20,549 nt of DNA from a virus. The notes beneath the pieces were generated by a model. That model ran no database searches. It worked only from the letters and a program-made list of their open reading frames with translations, and was not told where the DNA came from. This document shows positions 5,828-12,465 of this stretch, piece by piece (the first letter of the stretch is position 1; every line of letters starts with the position of its first letter). Location of the stretch: positions 1 through 20,549 of the IMG/VR virus record IMGVR_UViG_3300035204_002194; one strand, 5' to 3'. The translations under genes were made by a program, and so were the position numbers.

Positions 5828-8305
5828 ATGGATAAAGATTCTATAAATGTAAAGAAGAGAAACGGACGCCTCCAGAAACTAGACATAAATAAAATCAACC
5901 TTTGCGCAGAAAGGGCGTGTGAGAATATAAGTAATGTTTCAGCAAGTGAAGTAGTATTAGATGCTCACGTACAACTGTACGATAAAATAACCACAAAAGA
6001 AATAGATAAAGCTTTAATATTATCTGCTAGGCAAAAAATAGAGAAAGAGCCCAACTATAACTACGTCGCGTCTAAGCTTTTACTATTCAACATTCATAAA
6101 GAAGTTTTCGGAAGTAGCGTCGATAAGGACGCTTTCGACCACCAATACAGGCTATCATTCATAAAAAATATAAAACTGTTGATTAAAAAAGATATACTAA
6201 GTTCAAAATTCCTTAATTTTGATTTAAAAAAATTATCAGAACACCTCTCCCTGAAAAGAGATTTTAAATTTAAATACCTAGGACTACAAATTCTTCATGA
6301 TAGGTACCTACTAAAGCTAGACAACAGAAGGCTCGAAGCCCCACAGTCTTTCTGGATGCGAGTAGCCATGGGTCTCGCCCTCAATGAAAAAAATAAAGAA
6401 GAAAAAGCTATAGAATTTTATGACTCCATTTCTAAATTCCTTTTATGCTGTTCTACACCCACTCTTTTTAATAGCGGGACTAATCATAGTCAGCTTAGTT
6501 CTTGCTATCTCAACACTTTCGATGACAGCATTGATGGTATATTCGAGGGTGCTTGGCAAGAGGCGCGAAAATCTAAATTCGCAGGAGGACTAGGTTTTGA
6601 TGTCACTAATTTTCGCTCTTCCGGCTCTCACATTAAGGGAACAAATGGGACTTCTAGCGGCCTCGTGCCTTGGCTTAAAATTTACAACGACCTACTTGTG
6701 GCAGTTAATCAAGGAGGTAAACGTCCCGGTGCTGGCTGCGCTTATCTTGAGCCTTGGCATTTGGATATAGAAGATTTTCTTGATCTTAAAAAGAATACTG
6801 GCGACGAACGCCGTAGGTGTCACGACTTGAATACGGCTAATTGGTTGCCTAATTTATTCTTAGAGCACGTTGAAAAAGATAAAGATTGGTATCTCTTTTC
6901 TCCCTCAGATGTTCGTGATCTTCACGAGCTCTATGGAACAAGCTTTGATAAACGGTACAAAAGATACTGTAAAATGGCGGACTCTGGAGAAATAATCAAC
7001 TACAGGAAAGTTAATGCTAAAACCTTATGGAAGAAAATGCTTCGAGTCCTGTTTGAAACAGGTCACCCTTGGATGACGTTCAAAGATAACGCGAACATGC
7101 GTTACTCAAACTCCCATGAAGGAGTAATACACAGCTCTAATCTTTGTACAGAAATATTCCTCCACACTAAACCATCACAATACACAAACGGAACTAAAAC
7201 AGAAGTAGGCGAAACTGCAGTATGTAATTTAAGCTCCATAAACCTAAAAGAACACCTCAAAGATAATGGAAAACTAGACTTCAAGAAGCTATCGAAAACG
7301 ATAGCGGTTCAAATGAGAATGTTAGACAATGTTATTGATTTAAATTTTTACCCTACAGCTGAAGCGAAAAAGGCAAATTTATCTCATCGCCCAGTTGGGG
7401 CAGGCAGCATGGGTTGGGCAGACGTACTTCATTCCTATAAAATTAATTTTTCTTCAGACGAAGCTGTAAAATTTAACGATGAACTTTATGAATTTATCTC
7501 ATATCATTGCATACTTAACTCAAGTAAGTTAGCTAAAGAAAAAGGTAAATACTCTACGTACGAAGGCTCACTGTGGGATCAAAACATCCTTCCTATTGAC
7601 TCGTATAAAAACCTCATGGATTATCTTAACGAAAAACCGATAGTACACAGAGGTAAAAGGTTCTGCCCAGATCTAGACTGGAAAGAGGTTCGCTCTAACA
7701 TAAAAGATAACGGAATGAGAAATAGCAACACTATGGCTATAGCACCAACAGCGACCATATCCTACATACAAGGGTGTTCTCCCTGCATCGAACCAGACTT
7801 TTCAGTTCTATTTGTATACGAAAACAAATCTGGCAACCTCACCATAACAAACGAATGGTTCGTTAAGGAATGCAAGGATGCTGGAATTTGGGACCAAAAC
7901 TTAATAGACCTCATTAAGTCAGTCGACGGAGACGTTAACAGACTAAACGGAGAACTAACGCCTGACATAAAAGACAGATACAAAACAGCATTTGACCACG
8001 ACCAATTTAAGTTGCTAGAATGTGGAGCGGCTAGACAAAAATGGATTGACATGGGGCAAAGCTTGAATCTGTTCAACAACAGCACCTCATTAAAATACTT
8101 AAATGACTTGTATTTTTATGCAAAAAAGCTAGGACTTAAAAGCACCTACTACCTAAGGAATAGATCAGCAAGTGAAATCGAAAAGTCTACAGAAATTAAA
8201 AAAGATAGTAACGATGGTATTAATGATTCAGATAATCCTGATAATAATAAGCCTACTCCTGAGGCTTGTTCCATACTAGACCTAACCTGTGAAAGCTGTC
8301 AATAA
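5828..8305 (+). CDS. nrdA: Ribonucleoside-diphosphate reductase alpha subunit (class I)
   Basis: Reduces NDPs to dNDPs with NrdB; the catalytic subunit of a cytoplasmic complex. The 825 residues begin with an ATP-cone (about 7-95, VKKRNGRLQKLDINKI), the allosteric dATP/ATP site. Catalytic residues are all visible: C226 (SSCYLNT), C440 with E442 (NLCTE), C466 (VCNLSSINL), Y774-Y775 (KSTYYLRNRS) for radical transfer, and a C-terminal CESCQ (C821, C824) that receives electrons from thioredoxin or glutaredoxin. They fall within a few residues of the E. coli numbering except for an insert before the Tyr pair. The tail before the terminal cysteines (about 788-812) is Asp/Asn-rich and flexible. Arginine codons are mostly AGA/AGG except in the middle, where CGN predominates. 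It is followed by a small gene and nrdB. Confidence 0.95.
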   Translation: MDKDSINVKKRNGRLQKLDINKINLCAERACENISNVSASEVVLDAHVQLYDKITTKEIDKALILSARQKIEKEPNYNYVASKLLLFNIHKEVFGSSVDKDAFDHQYRLSFIKNIKLLIKKDILSSKFLNFDLKKLSEHLSLKRDFKFKYLGLQILHDRYLLKLDNRRLEAPQSFWMRVAMGLALNEKNKEEKAIEFYDSISKFLLCCSTPTLFNSGTNHSQLSSCYLNTFDDSIDGIFEGAWQEARKSKFAGGLGFDVTNFRSSGSHIKGTNGTSSGLVPWLKIYNDLLVAVNQGGKRPGAGCAYLEPWHLDIEDFLDLKKNTGDERRRCHDLNTANWLPNLFLEHVEKDKDWYLFSPSDVRDLHELYGTSFDKRYKRYCKMADSGEIINYRKVNAKTLWKKMLRVLFETGHPWMTFKDNANMRYSNSHEGVIHSSNLCTEIFLHTKPSQYTNGTKTEVGETAVCNLSSINLKEHLKDNGKLDFKKLSKTIAVQMRMLDNVIDLNFYPTAEAKKANLSHRPVGAGSMGWADVLHSYKINFSSDEAVKFNDELYEFISYHCILNSSKLAKEKGKYSTYEGSLWDQNILPIDSYKNLMDYLNEKPIVHRGKRFCPDLDWKEVRSNIKDNGMRNSNTMAIAPTATISYIQGCSPCIEPDFSVLFVYENKSGNLTITNEWFVKECKDAGIWDQNLIDLIKSVDGDVNRLNGELTPDIKDRYKTAFDHDQFKLLECGAARQKWIDMGQSLNLFNNSTSLKYLNDLYFYAKKLGLKSTYYLRNRSASEIEKSTEIKKDSNDGINDSDNPDNNKPTPEACSILDLTCESCQ

Positions 8306-8306
8306 T

Positions 8307-8582
8307 ATGAATAAAAAAAAGCTAATAATCAAAACTCCGAAAGAGAAGATTGAAGCCCTTGCTAAAGAACTAGAAGGAAACCCTGACACCCAAGAGTTGG
8401 CCGTCGTCATGTATGTTGTCGCAGGAGCGACGCTTTTAGGGAAGGAAGCACAAAAGTCTTTAGCCTTATGGAACGCTACGTGGGCAGATAGCGTGATTAA
8501 CGAGGTACATAAAATAAAAGAAGAGGAAACCGTAGAGGGTTTAACCAACAATATTCTAGAAAAGGATAGTAACGATGAATAA
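8307..8582 (+). CDS. Small hypothetical protein between nrdA and nrdB
   Basis: 91 residues from the ATG at 8307, one base after the nrdA stop. A GTG at 8289 in the same frame would add six residues inside nrdA and is less likely. The protein is helical and charged at both ends (KTPKEKIEALAKELEGNPDT; HKIKEEETVEGLTNNILEKD) with a small hydrophobic middle (AVVMYVVAGATLLG). It has no CxxC, so it is not a glutaredoxin, the usual small partner in phage nrd operons. Its stop overlaps the nrdB start by 8 nt, so it is translated with the reductase and may help or regulate it. That is an inference from position only. Confidence 0.65.
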   Translation: MNKKKLIIKTPKEKIEALAKELEGNPDTQELAVVMYVVAGATLLGKEAQKSLALWNATWADSVINEVHKIKEEETVEGLTNNILEKDSNDE

Positions 8583-9585
8583 GGATGGGATGCTCTTAAG
8601 CGAAGATATAGCTGGGGTTAACCAAATACTCCCGCATAAGCATCCATATGCTTGGGATCTTTTCATTAAAGGTGCAGCCAATAACTGGTCCCCTGCGGAA
8701 ATAAATATGGGGGACGATGTCAACCAATGGAAAAGCGACCTTTTAACTGATGACGAGAAACTTTTAGTTAAAAGATGTCTCGGTTTTTTTGCAGGAACCG
8801 AATCTCTAGTAGGTAACAACCTCTTACTTACCGTGAATAGATGGATAACTGACCCAGAATGCAGACAATATATTCTCCGACAAGCCTACGAAGAATCTCT
8901 ACATAACTGGACAATCGTGACCTGCTGTGACAGTTACGGATTAAAAGTTTCAGAAGTTTACGAGGCATATATAAATATTCCTAGCATAAAATCCAAGGAT
9001 GATTTCCTTATGAATATAACTTCTGACGTTAACAGGCAAGACTTCTCCACCAAAACGGTCGAGGGTAAAAGAGAATTCTTAAGAAACCTAATTACGTACT
9101 ACATAGTATGCGAAGGTACCTTTTTCTTTAGCGGCTTTGCTATGCTTCTTGCGCTAGGTCGACAAAATAAACTACCCGGCCTCTCGGACCAAATTAGATA
9201 TACTCTCCGAGACGAAAGTTTACATATTCAATTCGGTACATACCTCATCAACACAATCAGGGAGCAATACCCCTCGGTATGGACTAAAAAATTTGAACAA
9301 GAAACCATTAATCACATTAAAGAAGCCGTTGATCTCGAAATAAAATATGCTCACGACGTATTACCAAGAGGCATATTGGGGTTAAATGCAGATATGTTTG
9401 TTGATTACATGCAATACATCGGTAACAGAAGACTCGAGGGTATCGGCATTGACTTCCGTTTTGATAGCGATAAAAACCCATTCCCTTGGCTCTCTGAGGT
9501 AGTAGACACGGGTGCGATGACTAATTTCTTTGAAAGAAAAGTGAAGGATTATCAAAGTTCAGGCGTCTTAGAAGACGATTTTTAA
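8575..9585 (+). CDS. nrdB: Ribonucleotide reductase beta subunit, radical tyrosine replaced by Ile
   Basis: 336 residues, closest in pattern to the R2c (Chlamydia trachomatis) type. Metal ligands are all present: E76 (TESLVGNN), E107 and H110 (YEESLH), E180 (CEGTFFFSG), E214 and H217 (RDESLH). With C. trachomatis numbering as I recall it, all six keep a constant offset of 13, and the site of its Phe127 (Tyr122 in E. coli) is I114 (HNWTI). No tyrosine is available to hold a radical there, so the enzyme should use a class Ic-like Mn/Fe cofactor. W38 (NNWSP), Y209 and the C-terminal Y326 (KDYQ) of the electron path are kept, but the position of chlamydial Tyr129 is Thr. A Shine-Dalgarno AAAAGGA precedes the ATG, and the start overlaps the preceding gene. 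Confidence 0.93.
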   Translation: MNKDGMLLSEDIAGVNQILPHKHPYAWDLFIKGAANNWSPAEINMGDDVNQWKSDLLTDDEKLLVKRCLGFFAGTESLVGNNLLLTVNRWITDPECRQYILRQAYEESLHNWTIVTCCDSYGLKVSEVYEAYINIPSIKSKDDFLMNITSDVNRQDFSTKTVEGKREFLRNLITYYIVCEGTFFFSGFAMLLALGRQNKLPGLSDQIRYTLRDESLHIQFGTYLINTIREQYPSVWTKKFEQETINHIKEAVDLEIKYAHDVLPRGILGLNADMFVDYMQYIGNRRLEGIGIDFRFDSDKNPFPWLSEVVDTGAMTNFFERKVKDYQSSGVLEDDF

Positions 9586-9591
9586 ACCAAA

Positions 9592-9804
9592 ATGAAAACA
9601 CTAGTAACATTAACTGTAGGGATGCTGCTTTTTGCGGTGTCGGGTTGTTCGAGTACAATGACGGTTGGTCCTCAAGCTAATGAGGACGCTGTGGTAGGCG
9701 CAAGTCTCAGCACCGAAGGTGCCAGCGTAACACTTCCGTTAATTAAAGGTAGCGTCGGTACAGCTTCGACTACCGCTCCGGCTACTACGAAGAAAAAGAA
9801 GTAA
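9592..9804 (+). CDS. Small lipoprotein
   Basis: 70 residues with a clear type II signal: MKTLVTLTVGMLLFAVSGC, lipobox AVSGC with C19 as the lipidated residue. The mature part is about 50 residues, Gly/Val/Thr-rich, ending in TTAPATTKKKK. Lipidation implies export and attachment to a membrane of a diderm host. Its size would suit an o-spanin, but it lacks the proline-rich linker typical of those; other roles (superinfection exclusion, adsorption) are possible. It starts 6 nt after nrdB and is closed by a terminator, with a signal peptidase gene converging on it. The lipobox itself would need host signal peptidase II, not the phage enzyme. Confidence 0.75.
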   Translation: MKTLVTLTVGMLLFAVSGCSSTMTVGPQANEDAVVGASLSTEGASVTLPLIKGSVGTASTTAPATTKKKK

Positions 9805-9828
9805 ACAAATTACATCCCATTGCACACG

Positions 9829-9854
9829 CCCCCTTTTCGAAGGGGGTTTTTTTT
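9829..9854 (+). terminator. Rho-independent terminator with UUCG loop
   Basis: CCCCCTT (9829-9835), TTCG loop, AAGGGGG (9840-9846), then eight T (9847-9854). It ends the nrdA-nrdB-lipoprotein transcript. The opposite strand has no T tract, so it is not bidirectional. Confidence 0.9.
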
Positions 9855-10353
9855 ATCTTATGATTTTTCCGTGAATTTCAGAAACCTTCACTAATCCGTA
9901 CCAAGAAGCTTCCCTGTTGTCACCTATAACCCAAACGTAACCCTTGGGTACTTTTATCTTATTTCCATTTTCATTAAGCCATAGGGTCTCCTCCTCGTTA
10001 ATATAAAAAATAATAGCTATATTAGAGAAGTCGTCCTTCAATTCGTGATCATTTAAAAATATTTTACCATATTTAATTTGAACAGTATCCCCCTCAACAG
10101 CTATCACCCTTTTAAGCAATTCGTCACGCTTCTCCTCGGGGTCTCTCAGTATTACAACTTCACCCTTTTCCGGCCTAAAGAATCTATAAGTCCACTCATC
10201 CACGAGAAGCCTCTGCCCTTGAATAAATGTAGGCTCCATACTGTTCCCCTCCACCTTAGAGAAACTGTACCCCAGATGAAAAAATACAGAAAAAACCACA
10301 AAAAGGAAAAATATTCTCATGATCCTACAAAATTTCTTGTTGTCTATTTTCAT
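9853..10353 (-). CDS. lepB: Signal peptidase I (phage-encoded)
   Basis: A Ser/Lys leader peptidase that cleaves signal peptides on the outer face of the inner membrane. 166 residues: a single N-terminal membrane anchor (about 11-30, basic residues in front), then VEGNSMEPT with catalytic S38 (box B), RPEKGEVVILRDP (box C), ELLKRVIAVEGDT with the general base K81 (box D), and YVWVIGDNREAS (box E, GDNR 144-147). The usual box E ending SxDSR is replaced by ASWYGLV, as in some short peptidases. The S-K distance (43) and size resemble Bacillus SipS-type enzymes rather than the longer E. coli LepB. It is the last gene of a four-gene minus-strand operon whose other members are membrane proteins. Conjugative TraF-type proteases share these boxes but are less likely here. 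Confidence 0.88.
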   Translation of the reverse strand: MKIDNKKFCRIMRIFFLFVVFSVFFHLGYSFSKVEGNSMEPTFIQGQRLLVDEWTYRFFRPEKGEVVILRDPEEKRDELLKRVIAVEGDTVQIKYGKIFLNDHELKDDFSNIAIIFYINEEETLWLNENGNKIKVPKGYVWVIGDNREASWYGLVKVSEIHGKIIR

Positions 10354-10532
10354 TCTGATTGAGGTAGGTTTTCTTCTTTGTAATATTTAATTATTTTATA
10401 TTGGTATACATTAAATACAAGACTTACTATCAATAATAAAACCATCGAAAGCTTTATCCAACAGGAGTTCCTCTTCAACCAACTCTTAGCCCCTGAAAAA
10501 AGGTCAATTTTAGGAAAAAAACAATGATTCAT
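10350..10532 (-). CDS. Small single-pass membrane protein
   Basis: 60 residues: a short hydrophilic start with a basic patch (SWLKRNSCW), one membrane segment at about 26-47 (IKLSMVLLLIVSLVFNVYQY), and a charged tail (KYYKEENLPQSE). The stop overlaps the signal peptidase start (ATGA) and the start overlaps the next upstream gene's stop in the same way, so it is translated as part of the operon. The positive-inside rule would place the N-terminus in the cytoplasm. Function unknown; holin-like or a peptidase partner are guesses. Confidence 0.55.
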   Translation of the reverse strand: MNHCFFPKIDLFSGAKSWLKRNSCWIKLSMVLLLIVSLVFNVYQYKIIKYYKEENLPQSE

Positions 10533-10786
10533 AATATTTTAAATAAAAAAATTAAATTAATTAGATTAAAAGCTAAACTAACCCCCAGAAGTGAAGCTAA
10601 AATAATCACAGTATACTCCTTGATAGACATAACGTTAGACTTACTCAAACGCTTACGTTTTGGGATTTTAGTTTTCACTTCTTTATGCTTGAATATCCAC
10701 CAATTGCCACTTCGATCCTGAACACACCAATCGGTTTTTTGACCAGCCCACCATCGTCCATCCTCATCAACCTTGGTTAGCTTCAT
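10529..10786 (-). CDS. Small tail-anchored membrane protein with Trp-rich N-terminal domain
   Basis: 85 residues. The N-terminal part is Trp-rich and looks like a tiny beta domain (GRWWAGQKTDWCVQDRSGNW, then WIFKHKE), followed by a strongly basic linker (KTKIPKRKRLSK) and a C-terminal membrane segment (about 58-84, YTVIILASLLGVSLAF). The basic linker should sit on the cytoplasmic side, leaving the C-terminal anchor inserted. It overlaps both operon neighbours by a few bases. Not recognised; the combination with the upstream coiled-coil protein suggests a membrane complex. Confidence 0.6.
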   Translation of the reverse strand: MKLTKVDEDGRWWAGQKTDWCVQDRSGNWWIFKHKEVKTKIPKRKRLSKSNVMSIKEYTVIILASLLGVSLAFNLINLIFLFKIL

Positions 10787-11274
10787 TAAGTTGAGTCTCC
10801 TTCTTTTAACTTAATCCACTTGTCAGGATCAACGGGGTCAATTTTGGGTGGCCATTTTCCCAACTTCTTTATATATTCCACGAGAGCGTCAATTGTAGCC
10901 TTGTACGAGTTAATTATATCATTAGCCCGAATTAGGGCAGTTTCCTGAGACTGAATAGTCTTCTTCCAGTCACCTATGATTTCTCCTTGAAAATCTATGA
11001 CTTCCTCCCGCTCGACAAGCCTTCTCTCGTAATCTTTTAATACATATTGAATCCTTATATTGTCCTCCATCAATAAGAACTTCTCCTTGGAATGCTCTAG
11101 GTTCTTACATGTATTAAATAAAATAAAAATAATAGTTATAAGTAAAATGGAACATACGGAAAAATAATTCTCACACAATACCCCAAAGATTTTCTTTGAA
11201 CTTTCCTTAATCCAGTTTAGAAAGCCATACAAACCTTTAGTCATCTTAATCCATGAATCATTAAGAGCCTTCAT
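10786..11274 (-). CDS. Membrane-anchored coiled-coil protein (i-spanin-like topology)
   Basis: 162 residues, first gene of the minus-strand operon. An amphipathic, basic N-terminus (about 1-33) is followed by one membrane segment (about 38-57, VCSILLITIIFILFN), then a long charged helix with heptad-like spacing (about 60-140) that should form a coiled coil, and a proline-rich end (WPPKIDPVDPDKW). One membrane anchor with a long periplasmic coiled coil is the topology of i-spanins (Rz); the small lipoprotein at 9592 could be the outer-membrane partner. It is longer at the N-terminus than typical Rz, and the two genes are not adjacent on one strand, so this is only a possibility. The start follows the TGTAAT box at 11282-11287. 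Confidence 0.6.
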   Translation of the reverse strand: MKALNDSWIKMTKGLYGFLNWIKESSKKIFGVLCENYFSVCSILLITIIFILFNTCKNLEHSKEKFLLMEDNIRIQYVLKDYERRLVEREEVIDFQGEIIGDWKKTIQSQETALIRANDIINSYKATIDALVEYIKKLGKWPPKIDPVDPDKWIKLKEGDST

Positions 11275-11281
11275 GTATATA

Positions 11282-11287
11282 ATTACA
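11282..11287 (-). promoter_or_regulatory. TGTAAT box, 7 nt before a start codon
   Basis: Minus strand TGTAAT (11287-11282), then 7 nt, then the ATG at 11274. The same TGTAAT-N7-ATG arrangement occurs at 11418 and 11758. An alternative sigma70 reading (TTAACT, 17 nt, TATATA) overlaps it but would place the start codon almost on the -10. Confidence 0.45.
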
Positions 11288-11417
11288 CCCTTTAGTTAAG
11301 TTAAGGATCTTTTAAAAGAGAGTGCTCGCTTACACTTTTTCACTTAAAAATAGAAAAATTTTTAGACCAACCCTCGATAAAATATAACCCACACCCGGAT
11401 AACACTTTCAATAATCG

Positions 11418-11423
11418 TGTAAT
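11418..11423 (+). promoter_or_regulatory. TGTAAT box, 7 nt before a start codon
   Basis: TGTAAT, then TACAAAT, then the ATG at 11431. No -35 hexamer is found 16-18 nt upstream. It is divergent from the copy at 11282. Confidence 0.45.
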
Positions 11424-11430
11424 TACAAAT

Positions 11431-11736
11431 ATGAAATCATGGAACTGGTTTAAAAATAAGTGCAAATGTACAAGAAACTGTAAATGTTTCCGATGCAAGC
11501 TTGTGAAATTAGCTAAAAGTTGGTATAAATCCCTCAAAACGACAACAAACAAAGTCTTCAATTGGTTTAAAAAGGCGGTCTTGAATCACCTACCCGGCCC
11601 ACAACTAATAAAAGCCCTAGTGGCAATTGGTGGTTCTTTCTGGTTAATATTTACAGGTAGCCTTGAGTGCACGATATCGATACTACTACTAGGATGGGGT
11701 GCCGCAGAATTAATTGACTGGTTGGAGTGGAAATAA
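11431..11736 (+). CDS. Membrane protein with a cysteine cluster at the N-terminus
   Basis: 101 residues. The first 22 contain five cysteines in CxC, C, CxxC spacing (positions 11, 13, 17, 19, 22) among lysines, which looks like a small metal-binding knuckle. A basic amphipathic helix follows (about 23-50, with repeated aromatic W/F), then a hydrophobic region at about 60-97 (KALVAIGGSFWLIFTGS and ISILLLGWGAAELI) that could be one hairpin or two short membrane segments. Holin or anti-holin is possible from size and position beside other small membrane genes, but the cysteine cluster is not a holin feature I know. It is preceded by a TGTAAT box and no Shine-Dalgarno. Not assigned. Confidence 0.6.
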   Translation: MKSWNWFKNKCKCTRNCKCFRCKLVKLAKSWYKSLKTTTNKVFNWFKKAVLNHLPGPQLIKALVAIGGSFWLIFTGSLECTISILLLGWGAAELIDWLEWK

Positions 11737-11757
11737 TTATCTTTTTTAAGAAATTAG

Positions 11758-11763
11758 TGTAAT
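11758..11763 (+). promoter_or_regulatory. TGTAAT box, 7 nt before a start codon
   Basis: TGTAAT, then AGACTAC, then the ATG at 11771. Third instance of this arrangement within 500 bp; no clear -35. Confidence 0.45.
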
Positions 11764-11770
11764 AGACTAC

Positions 11771-12055
11771 ATGGACTATCAAATTCTTGTAAATATAGCT
11801 GTCGGTATTGTTACCTTAATGGGAGGGTGGGTATTCAAGATGATTCTTGGTCATATCAACGAGATCAAATCAGAACACAACGCCTTAATGATAAAACATC
11901 ACGAAGACGTTGAGAAAGTTACTTCCAAGTATACTGATCTCGCTCTTTCGCTACCAGAAAAATACGTCAGCAAAGATGATTTCAAAATGTTCTCCGAAAG
12001 GATGAACGACAGATTCGACAGAATAGAAGAGAAGCTCGATAACATGAAGAAATAA
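11771..12055 (+). CDS. Small membrane protein with C-terminal coiled coil
   Basis: 94 residues: an N-terminal membrane segment (about 5-26, VNIAVGIVTLMGGWVFKMIL) followed by a charged helical region. The sequence LPEKYVSKDDFKMFSERMND followed by a heptad-like helix ending IEEKLDNMKK is a pattern often seen in small phage membrane proteins near lysis genes (XhlA-like hemolysin/holin accessory type). It is a good candidate for a lysis accessory protein, but no catalytic residue is involved and the endolysin is not in this window. Its start follows the TGTAAT box at 11758. Confidence 0.65.
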   Translation: MDYQILVNIAVGIVTLMGGWVFKMILGHINEIKSEHNALMIKHHEDVEKVTSKYTDLALSLPEKYVSKDDFKMFSERMNDRFDRIEEKLDNMKK

Positions 12056-12056
12056 C

Positions 12057-12084
12057 TTGCTTTTATTAAAAGGCGTGTTAATAT
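12057..12084 (+). promoter_or_regulatory. Sigma70-type promoter next to a GTG start
   Basis: TTGCTT (12057-12062), 16-nt spacer, TAATAT (12079-12084), 6 nt before the GTG at 12091. An in-frame TAA at 12079-12081 means translation cannot begin further upstream, so the message must be nearly leaderless if this promoter is used. Confidence 0.6.
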
Positions 12085-12090
12085 TGGGCT

Positions 12091-12465
12091 GTGAAGAGCT
12101 TCAAAAGATCAGACTATTCTACGCTTGTGCATCTGTTCCTGAAGGAGCCCACTAAGATAAACTATGCAAGAGAGTATGGTATAGCTAAGAAATTACTCAG
12201 CACCTATGGTGACTTTACTTTTTGGAAATCGACCCTCTTAGACCCCAAGCGGTCTATCTTAAACTCTTTAGCCTACTTCTTAACCGAAGACGGTAAATAT
12301 TTTTTAAAATATAATTACAGCATCCATAAGAAGAGGGAAAAACTCTCCTTAGTCTCCCTTGAATCTAAGAAGATACCACTCAAGGAAGAAAAGGTTGGGG
12401 AAGACTTATCTCCGAAAATAAAAAGCAAGCTATCACTAATGGATTTTATCAAAAATGACACGTAA
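12091..12465 (+). CDS. Hypothetical protein, first gene of the recombination/replication block
   Basis: 124 residues starting with GTG; the frame is closed by a stop 10 nt upstream, so no earlier start is possible. The protein is basic and helical (KKLLSTYGDFTFWKSTLLDP, then YFLTEDGKYFLKYNYSIHKK) and ends SLMDFIKNDT. No known motif was seen. Its end overlaps the RecA-like gene by 11 nt in another frame, so both are probably expressed together. A DNA-binding or recombination-mediator role (a UvsY-like position next to a RecA homologue) is possible from context, but similarity to UvsY was not recognised. Confidence 0.6.
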   Translation: MKSFKRSDYSTLVHLFLKEPTKINYAREYGIAKKLLSTYGDFTFWKSTLLDPKRSILNSLAYFLTEDGKYFLKYNYSIHKKREKLSLVSLESKKIPLKEEKVGEDLSPKIKSKLSLMDFIKNDT

